This document shows positions 56,276 through 64,000 of a stretch of 64,000 nucleotides of DNA, in pieces. The translations under genes and the position numbers were made by a program. The DNA lies in NCBI GenBank assembly GCA_949316235.1, contig OX438749.1, positions 10,992,914 to 11,056,913 of the forward strand. Reading direction: 5' to 3'. This DNA comes from Oegoconia quadripuncta. Lineage: Eukaryota > Arthropoda > Insecta > Lepidoptera > Autostichidae. Below the pieces are notes generated by a model. The model saw only the letters and a list, made by a program, of their open reading frames with translations. It ran no database searches and was not told the origin of the DNA. Positions within the stretch are counted from its first letter, which is position 1. Each line of letters begins with the position of its first letter.

Positions 56276-59165
56276 TCTTTTGATAGCATATATTTCAAAG
56301 AACACTTATTGCAGAATCCTGTTTACTTCATACAATCCTAAAAATAATAATAACTTAGTATGAGGCAGGACATTTTCACAGACTCTCCATCGTTCTAACG
56401 TAGAAATGCTTTTATATCACTTACGCCACTTTACACAACGTCGTATATTCCCAGTCAGAGTAGGTATGTCTGGCGTACGTTAAATAAATACGAGTATATT
56501 ATTGTAGATTTATTTGGCCAGCTTTGCACTGTACCCAAGGTCGAACCCACACCTCGCTGATATTGAAATTAAAGACGAATGTTTATAATCACTGAATAAC
56601 GCAGTCTCTAGTTTGGAACTCATAAGATAGTTCGCAACGATAGTTCGAAAGAACGCTATCCACTGCGAAATCGAATCAAGGAATGACGATATCCCTGTAA
56701 CACACAACATAATGTAAGTAGCATCTCATTCGAATCCCATTGCTTGAGGTTTTTATGATGGATGACAAAGGAACCAGTGCTCTGAGTGAATAAATAGTAG
56801 TATAGTAGAAAGAGCAAACGTATCTTCTACATATATGTATGTAGTTCTTGTAAGTTCGTCAAAGTATATTTAGATTGGAACCAAAACTAAATTCACCATT
56901 GTTATTCTAGGGTGAGTATCTCGCAGGAGGGCATGACAGAGAGAATAGAGAGAATTGAATGGCTTAGTAAATTTGCCTTTCCTGCATCCCCTAAGCATGA
57001 TAAAATGCGTTCTTATGCGGACGAGTTTCCGACTGTATAAATATGGTGTCGTTTCTTTGAACTTATGGCGCTCGTTCCTGTATTTTGGTTTGGCGGTATG
57101 TTGTAGAGTAGGCTATTAAAGTGAAGAAGTCTAAGTTAACGGATTACTAGATAGATTATTGCGCCATTGTCGCCTTATGGTAGTCAAAGTGCTCAATGAT
57201 TAAACGAAATTACCGCAATTTTAGATTTTTGGACACTAAGTGTGTTGGACTCGTCACCTGGAAGATTTCGACGATTGTTGGAATAATTCTTATTTGAAAC
57301 TTATATAAATCATATAAACTTTAGAAAAAAAGTAGATAAATATGAGACATATAGTAATTCAGATCTTATAGATAGTCTGTTGCATCACGTTCTATCACTA
57401 GTTTCCTACTTTTATAATATATATCTACCTACACAATACTAATTTATATAATTTCTGGTCGTCACATGAGCTGATTGATGGATTTTGGACGCAGACACAA
57501 GCATTTTTATCCTGTATACTTAGAAACTTCTTTTTATACTAGAAACTGTACGAATACCTAGTTTAATTTAGATCGCAACAACAAAACAATTATTTATTTC
57601 ATAAAAGAGAACTGTTTGTCATAAAAGAAACAAGTTGTGAAAGGCAATCAAAGTTTCTCAATAAGTCCTATCTTACTCATTTTAGTTTATTACAGACTTC
57701 AGATACGGTACACAATACAGAATAGTCTGCAAACTATTCAAGTTGATATTGGATTATATTTCTAGAAATGTTATTGAAAATTCATGCATTTCCATTTATA
57801 TGTAAGATACTTAGTATAGTAGCGTATATACTGGTGATTTTTTTTACCGTAATATAAAAAATAGGGCATATTAGGTAAGTGAAATAGAAGGTATTGGCAT
57901 AGGTATTTTAATTTTTTTTTTCAAGCCATCATCGAATAAAGCGTTGTGTCATTTGAAGGTTGCTTTGTGGCCTATTCCACATAATTACATAATTAAATTA
58001 AATAAATAAAAAAAACTTGGAGAAAACATGATTTCCAAATAAATTTCGCATGATAGGAACCCTACGAATCCCACCAGTCGCATATCAATCACCAACCGGC
58101 GGGTACGTCGTTGATGGTTAAAAAAAAATTAAACTACATATGCCAATAACATTTACCTAATATGCCTAATATATATATATAATTTTATTGTTTGCGGTAA
58201 AAACTCATCCGGTATATGTACGTATCGCTATTTATCAGTATCGAAGAAATGTACTAACGAAATTTGTCTGTTATCAGTTCTGCCTTCAGCCTTATTAGAA
58301 TGTATAGGAATATATAAAATCCCTAACATTCTCATCTATCTGTGTTTCAGAATAATTGTATGTAAGAGCACATGCACCGACTATCACTCAGTGCGACTCC
58401 GGAGACTGTTGCAGATAGCTCAAAGATAAAACATAAGTTCCGCACTGACGTGACCGAGTTTCCGTCTAGCGATGGAAACAAAGTGCAGAGCAGGTCTTTC
58501 ATCTATTCGGGGTTCTTGGAATGAAAAGCTTTTGTTTGTGCATCCTACCGTAGTTGGTAGTAACCTATATTTGAGATGGGGATTGTTTTTCACCACACAA
58601 TGGGACAAAGGTTTCATTTCAACACCGGTTCGTGTGCGTTTAAAGAAGGATTTTATGACATGTTCGCTCGTGTTACGGAATTTTTTATGTCAAGTATTAC
58701 AAGCATTTATTTCGTGTAAATTTATATGAACGTATCTGTTAGGAGTCATCTGTAAACTACCATGGTGATTTCCAGTCGAAATGTAATATGTTTATCTGTC
58801 GTCTTAGATAGGCATGGGAGCCATTGCCCTACTTGCAAAACTAAATGCCAAAATTATTTGTTTATCAAAGTAAATCTATATCACTTATCACTTTGTATAG
58901 AATCGTTTTTGAGTAGAGGATAAAACATAGCTAAATACCCACCGGAGTTAACATAAGTTGCATATAAAAAAACTTTAAAATAAGTTATTTTCTATTCTAT
59001 CCTTTGAATAATCTCTCTTCAACCACACTGCAATATTAACTAGTAGGTATGGGCAATTTTAAAATTTTTGAACGAATTTCTGACTATAGAAATAATACTG
59101 AGAAATTAGGAAACCTCCAAGAGATAGTGATAACACCCAGATAAACAAATCAACTATGTTAAAAC
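56276..59165. other. Intergenic DNA with no recognised gene
   Basis: AT-rich. Open frames at 56,510 (minus) and 58,420-58,729 (both strands) are short, overlap and have no domain. Nothing repeats elsewhere in the window that I can see. Confidence 0.4.
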
Positions 59166-59167
59166 TA

Positions 59168-59225
59168 CTTCATCATCATCATCAGCCGAAACACGTCCGT
59201 CTGGACAAACGTCTCCCCCAAAGAT
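59168..59225 (-). repeat. SINE tail fragment
   Basis: CATCATCATCAGCCG, CACGTCCGTCTGGACAAACG and TCTCCCCCAAAG; related to 45,635-45,692. Confidence 0.5.
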
Positions 59226-59770
59226 CTGTGGTGATTTAAATCGAAATTACTTATCCGATTTAAATCAAACATGACTAAGAACCATCTCGCGATCATCCAA
59301 TCATCTTTCGGAAATAAAAGGCAGTTTTCAAATCGTATCAACCGTTTTGATTACATACACACACCAAACAGACAGACATAGACTTCAAACTCATAACTCC
59401 ATGTTTGCATCAAAACACATAGAACAGGCCAGTTTTCCTAATTTGAACTGAAACACGATGAAACACATTAACTACGGATTTTCTTTATTTTGCCATAAAG
59501 GTCTACTGTCGTATAACGGACTAAAATTGAATCCCAGAAAGAAAATTACATTTCACTTTTGTTTTATTTCCGCCGTATTGGCTTAAAGCGAGGAGCAATA
59601 AAAAATATGCGCATTAAAATCGTTGCGATATAAAACAGATTTTTTTAGACTAATGAAATTGGAGGATTCGCGTCCCCAGTTCGTAACGGTTAACAGATGA
59701 AATATGGTCAAGTTCTACGGTTTACATGGTTATCAGTATAATTAGTTAAACCTACCACATGAAATCATCC
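59226..59770. other. Intergenic DNA
   Basis: No recognised element. Confidence 0.4.
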
Positions 59771-59771
59771 T

Positions 59772-60100
59772 TCCCCGCCGCGGCTCAATTTAAACAACGT
59801 AATGCTTGCGAATCGGAGATAGCGGGTGCGATCCCCAGCGGGGTACATGTTTAGTACTCGGTTTTGTTGGTGGTAGGGCATTTTAAATGTCCACCTGGCT
59901 AGCTCCCACCATCTTATCTAAGTCTGCCGCCAACCAGCAATGTTAAAGGCATTGTGTATTCCGTTTGATATAGATAAGCTAGCCAGTCCCCAAAAATAAG
60001 ATCGAGGTTCCAGTTGAGCTCGCTTCTACCTTCGGCCTCACCTTCACTTAACAGCAGGTGGGATTGAGGTTAAATAAAAACTAGCTGTGCATAAAAGAAA
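59772..60100 (+). repeat. SINE family 3, fullest copy
   Basis: The head has GCCGCGGCTCAATTTAAAC (A-box region) and GGGTGCGATCCCCAGCGGGG (B-box region). Then come TTGTTGGTGGTAGGGCATTT, TCTGCCGCCAACCAGCAATG, TAGCCAGTCCCCAAAAATAA and CCTCACCTTCACTTAACAGC, ending GTGCATAAAAGAAAA. Shorter pieces lie at 14,205, 14,895, 28,430 and 33,298. Confidence 0.7.
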
Positions 60101-60835
60101 ATCCAAATACAACAATGAAAACATCCACATTTCAAAATTGTATTCAATAAGTAGGCGCCTGTGAAGATATACATAAGAATTTTCACTGGAAACCGCGTGG
60201 ATTTATTATGATTCCGTTGATTTTGAATGTTGAGTCAGTTCATATGAACTTTAGTTTGTAAGTAACTTGTTAGTATGATTTATGTTCCTAAATTCGGTCA
60301 TCATTTTTTAATTTTCATTAATCACTGTAATTACTCATGTTTATCCTCATTAATTTATTTAAGTATTGGAATCAGTTTGTTACCGGTATGAGGTTGACAA
60401 TATTGATTGTTAAATATATATTTCAATGCTGTTGAGATCTTGTATGAATAACTAATTAAAAATAAAATATATTTGCTGCCTTAAACTACGCTCGATATTT
60501 AATATACCGATAAAGGTACTCATGCATAGGTAAATGTGCACTTGTATTTTTACCTCAGAGAATACTCAAGCACACGCAGATGGTTTTATCGCCATATATC
60601 CCTATTTAGATTTTTATTGCCCATTATTTTGGCAGACACTGTAATAATATAACATATTCATGCACTTTACGTGACAAAAATTACCAATTCAAATGTGATC
60701 GAGTCTTATTTTCTTTGTCTGTCTGTCAGTTTTCATGACATGACAATTGAATGACAAGATTTGACGTGACATTTTAGTCATAGAATATAATTATATGGGA
60801 CTTTATATACACATAATATCAAATACCTGTACGGA
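60101..60835. other. Intergenic DNA
   Basis: AT-rich. A TGACATGACAATTGAATGAC stretch (about 60,735) resembles common insect repeat scraps. Confidence 0.35.
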
Positions 60836-60905
60836 CTTGCACGTTTTAATGGCGATAGGTTCACCCCCAATCATGTCATGTGGATGTTGATCAAGCATTA
60901 AAGCA
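60836..60905 (-). repeat. Interspersed repeat family 4, fragment
   Basis: GACTTGCACGTTTTAATGGC, GATAGGTTCACCCCC and GTGGATGTTGATCAAGC, the reversed centre of the family. Confidence 0.5.
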
Positions 60906-60984
60906 ATTAACTTTAAAGAGTATAAAGTTTCTAACTTCTTGGTCACAGTACATTTTTCAAAATCTAATGTTATGTCAAAAAAAA

Positions 60985-61345
60985 TATAGCATCATTTAGG
61001 AAAAATAGTGATAAACATGATGTCAATACAATAAATAAAGATAAACTTGCAGGTCATGTAAGCAGACTCCGCATTATTAAGAAAGCATATTACAAAATAT
61101 CAGACCATTTGGATGATTATCAACCACAGACGTAACCAGCTCGTTCGCATGGCAGGCTATTTCACAATTTTATTATGAAATATAGTTATACCTTTTTGTA
61201 ATATAAAAAAGCAACCCCTAGATTTTCTTGCTTGTTCTTCTCATGGGAAAATTGCCTTATGAACAAGCAGTAGCATAAAAAATGTAAAATCTGACTATTT
61301 TAGGTGTACCCTGTGTACCTACAAAATAAAGCTTTTTTGAATTAG
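60985..61345 (+). pseudogene. CR1 LINE ORF2 C-terminus and 3' UTR fragment
   Basis: Codons from about 61,014 read KHDVNTINKDKLAGHVSRL and then KKAYYKISDHLDDYQPQT before a stop at about 61,135. These match the ends HNVNTRSKNQLAVPFSRL and KKGYYKISDYINESNPWD of the full CR1 ORF2 in this window, with some 50 codons between them deleted. The 3' UTR keeps the CCCTAGATTTTCTTGCTTG box and ends AATAAAGCTTTTTTGAATT. The copy is truncated and dead. Confidence 0.75.
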
Positions 61346-61356
61346 AATCAAACATT

Positions 61357-61425
61357 TATTATTTGGAACACCCAAGTGTTTATGTTTGCGATATCTCTGA
61401 CCTATTTATCTCACTTAACTTATAT
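61357..61425 (-). repeat. Interspersed repeat family 4, fragment
   Basis: TTTGGAACACCCAAGTGTTT and GATATCTCTGACC in reversed order. Confidence 0.5.
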
Positions 61426-61429
61426 TGTT

Positions 61430-62600
61430 AAGGTACCTGTGTGGCTCAGCCAGTTTGTTAATACATTTAGAAGCACAACTTACCTCTCGACGTCATAGCA
61501 ATAAAACCTCTAATATGTCTGGTAGATAGCACCAGACATTTAATCTGAAAAGATTCGGCAGCATATATTTCACATCGCACATCAACAGCGGTTAAAAGTC
61601 CTCTATTGGACATAAGTCTCTCCTATCGCTCTCTCGTCTCTCCTATTATTTTCATCGCTTTCCGTATAGGAGGATTTGCTCTAATCACCATGCTGGATAG
61701 ACGGGAAGGCGATCGAAGATATTTTGGGAGCTCCGCACCGATGACGCTACTGCCCATTACTGGTGTAATATAGGTACTGTTATGCTCACTATCCCTTGGT
61801 CGCCTTTTACGACACCCTTGAAAATTCTACTCTTACCTATTCTACCCTATTCTACTCTTCCGGGGAGCACACAGCCATAATTATATTTAATGAGGCGCAA
61901 ACAGTGGACGATCAACCAAAGTTTTTTAGCTTTAAGTTTGTTGTATTAAAAACGCTAATGGCTTTAAAAGGACCTACTGAATCATAAATACACTATACAA
62001 GATAGCTTTAGGTCGACCCATATTTTGTTTCCGAATCAAAGATGATAACAAATTTGCCCCGATTTTACATAATATACAGCATTCGCACCTGTTGTGCTTT
62101 ATGAGAGCCCAAAACTCGTATTTATATTTACACAATACACATGGTTAGGTAATAAAGCAAGAGCTCATGTATTATCCACCTGATTACATGAAGGCAAAAG
62201 CTATTTGTCACCGCGATAACAGCACTGTAACCCACGTATCCCAGGTGCGTAACACCTGAAAAGTCACCGACTGAAAATTTATACGATATAGAAGAGCTCA
62301 AAATGGGCAATACGTTATCGCAGACCGCGAGGTAACATTAGTGTAAAGCGTAGCTTAGGAAAGCGACGCAGGAATAAAAGCATTGTGGTTTAATGTGCCG
62401 TGGGCTGATTTCGTGTTAATGACACGCAACTAGATTTGGAGGTCTATATTTGCCTACTGTCCGTTTTTTATAGAAACTCGTAGATTTCACTATTATTTCT
62501 CTGATAAAATACAAACGAGATATTGAAATTATTTGAATGATACCATAGATATTAGTGTAATCTACTCATTATACGATAACTAAATCTTTTTATAATGAAT
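61430..62600. other. Intergenic DNA with repeat scraps
   Basis: 61,600-61,830 shows GTCCTCTATTGGACATAAGT, GGAGCTCCGCACCGATGACG and TCGCCTTTTACGACACCC, pieces of common repeats. The rest is not recognised. Confidence 0.4.
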
Positions 62601-62605
62601 AGCGA

Positions 62606-62842
62606 TCGGTTGGTGTAGTGAATAGTGACCCTGTCAGCGAAACCAACGGTTGCGGGTTCGAATCCCGCGAGGGGTAAAAGTTTGTGGAATGAATACGAAC
62701 AATACATTTATTCCCGAGTCATGAATACCTATTTATATAAATATTTATGTACGTTTATCCGTTATTTAGTAATCATAGTAAAATATTTACTTAGTTTGGG
62801 ACTAGATGATTGGTGTAGGTGTCCGAAATATTTTTTTTTTTT
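62606..62842 (+). repeat. tRNA-derived SINE (family 2), near full length
   Basis: The head GGTTGGTGTAGTGAATAGTG has an A-box-like start, and GGTTGCGGGTTCGAATCCCG is a good B box. The tail holds ATTCCCGAGTCATGAATACC, GTTTGGGACTAGATGATTGG and GTGTCCGAAATA, then a T-run. RNA polymerase III transcription is plausible. Confidence 0.82.
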
Positions 62843-63039
62843 ATCCTCACAAAAAATATATTAAAATCGTGTATAAATGATTTCGCATTTCTTTTCAGAA
62901 TGCACATGCTTCAATGTTTTTCTTCGCTGTATAGTGAACATCACGAGACATAATTATGTCTTAAAAATAAAACTCATCGATATGTGTCTAATATTTTACC
63001 TTGCCATTTAAATCTTTATACGTAAAGAAAAATATATCA

Positions 63040-63118
63040 TCTTTTAAGAGATATCGCGATAAGCATGTTATAAATACAAGAAATAAAAACAAACTTCACC
63101 TGTACTCAACTCGACTAC
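63040..63118 (+). pseudogene. CR1 LINE ORF2 fragment
   Basis: Codons read RYRDKHVINTRNKNKLHLYS followed by TRLHK, aligned with the C-terminal RHNVNTRSKNQLAVPFSRL part of the full CR1 ORF2. No 3' UTR follows before the RTE insert, so it is a small truncated relic. Confidence 0.65.
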
Positions 63119-63217
63119 ATAAGTATACTTATGACTATTCATGAGACTGTTATCCTATGCAATAAAATCTTATGACTATTGACTACTAATAATCGCTATA
63201 ATACATTTTTTTTATAT

Positions 63218-63230
63218 TTAGTTTAGAAAA
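63218..63230 (+). repeat. Target-site duplication, left copy (RTE-type insert)
   Basis: TTAGTTTAGAAAA; identical 13-mer at 63,848-63,860. Confidence 0.88.
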
Positions 63231-63847
63231 TTGAAATAAATGGCGAGAGAGTTGAATATGTCCATGAGTACATTTACCTGGGTCAAATAGTCTCCTTTCA
63301 GGCACGACAAGATAAAGAAATAGCGAGACGCATTGAAAATGCCTGGAGGAGCTTTTGGTCCATGAAGGAACACATGAAGGGCGACCTTCCACCGTCACTA
63401 AAGCGCAAACTCATGGACGTGTGCATTCTCCCGATCCTCACATATGGCGCTCAGACTTGGTCTTTGACAGAAGCCCAAAGGTCCAGCCTCAAGGTTTGCC
63501 AACGAGCCATGGAGCGCAGTGTACTAAATGTTAAACTGACCGATCGCGTCCGAAACACTACACTTCGCTCTAAGACCCTTGTTGCTGACATAGCCACAAC
63601 GGCCGCCAAGCTGAAGTGGGACTGGGCGGGCCATGTTTGTCGCATGCCAGACGATATGTGGGCCAAAATCGCCACCACCTGGAGCCCACCATTAGAAAGA
63701 AGGCGTCGCGGCAGACCGAAAAGGAGATGGAGGGATGAGTTGGATAAGTTCCTAACCAACTGGTCGGAGGCGGCCTGGGATAGAGAGCCGTGGAGAGAGA
63801 GGAGGGAGGCCTTTGCCCAGCAGTGGGACAGTATGGGCTCCTAATAA
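63231..63847 (+). pseudogene. RTE-type LINE, 3'-terminal 0.6 kb (5'-truncated)
   Basis: One open frame runs from the truncation point to TAA at 63,842-63,844. It begins INGERVEYVHEYIYLGQ, then KEIARRIENAWRSFW, YGAQTWSLTE, WAGHVCRMPDDMWAK and RRRRGRPKRRWRDELDKF. These are the conserved C-terminal blocks after the reverse transcriptase of RTE-group ORFs. The reverse transcriptase palm and the endonuclease are absent. The element ends TCCTAATAA with virtually no 3' UTR, as in RTE elements. A perfect 13-bp target duplication brackets it. The fragment cannot move by itself, but the frame is undamaged, so insertion is recent. Confidence 0.85.
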
Positions 63848-63860
63848 TTAGTTTAGAAAA
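63848..63860 (+). repeat. Target-site duplication, right copy (RTE-type insert)
   Basis: Second copy of the 13-mer at 63,218-63,230, directly after the TAATAA end. Confidence 0.88.
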
Positions 63861-64000
63861 CAATACTATACCTATAGTAAACTAAACAACCGTATAAAAA
63901 TGTTCGTCGCCCACATAATATATGTTCAAAAAGTGTCAATATTTTTGGTTTTACAGGCTAGTTAATAACCATGGAAACAGATATTCTGATTTTAATGAAG

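Noticed and set aside
58420..58729. Overlapping frames of 65 and 85 codons
   Set aside because: They overlap on opposite strands, with no family signature and no start or splice context.
62606..62680. Possible true tRNA gene (good B box)
   Set aside because: No acceptor stem or full cloverleaf; it continues into the SINE family 2 tail found at 31,342.
1..64000. An undescribed multi-gene system
   Set aside because: Apart from two receptor genes all supported coding sequence belongs to known mobile-element families.

Overview
The window looks like moth or butterfly (Lepidoptera) nuclear DNA. It is AT-rich, and most recognisable sequence is mobile DNA of kinds usual in lepidopteran genomes: tRNA-derived SINEs, CR1-, R1-, RTE- and jockey-type LINEs, a BEL/Pao LTR element, short DNA transposons and a decayed mariner. 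The only host protein genes I can support are two gustatory receptor genes at the left end. The identification rests on protein families and repeat types seen in the sequence; no species can be named.

Layout. 1-1,740: a LINE 3' end, a mariner transposase remnant, and AT-rich DNA. 1,901-7,548: two tandem minus-strand gustatory receptor genes, each with three exons, identical splice phases and an identical 148-bp middle exon. The introns carry repeats. 7,549-12,410: intergenic DNA. 12,415-13,922: a 5'-truncated jockey/CR1-type LINE with a poly-A tail. 15,250-21,490: a complete BEL/Pao retrotransposon on the minus strand, with one open 1,963-codon gag-pol frame, two identical 137-bp LTRs and a 5-bp target duplication, inserted into an older SINE. 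About 22,690-28,152: a full-length two-ORF CR1-group LINE. 29,575-31,046: two foldback DNA transposons and a SINE further on. 31,500-40,800: mostly unrecognised DNA with scattered repeats, a 0.45-kb imperfect palindrome and a 95-bp TA-flanked hairpin element. 40,829-42,577: a frameshifted, 5'-truncated R1-clade LINE in a 16-bp target duplication. 42,770-49,000: a 121-bp tandem duplication, a Harbinger-like MITE and two copies of one large foldback element. 49,000-60,100: sparse DNA with SINEs, nested MITEs and four perfect short-loop inverted repeats. 60,100-64,000: LINE 3' fragments, a SINE, and an RTE-type LINE tail inside a 13-bp target duplication.

How it works together. The receptor pair is probably part of a chemosensory cluster grown by tandem duplication. 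The proximal copy seems to have lost the ancestral start codon and would initiate 14 codons further in. The rest records repeated insertion, several times one element inside another. The BEL and CR1 copies have open frames and could be recent or active. I found no CRISPR, operon-like or other undescribed multi-gene system; the more unusual signals are structural (foldbacks, short-loop palindromes, nested insertions).
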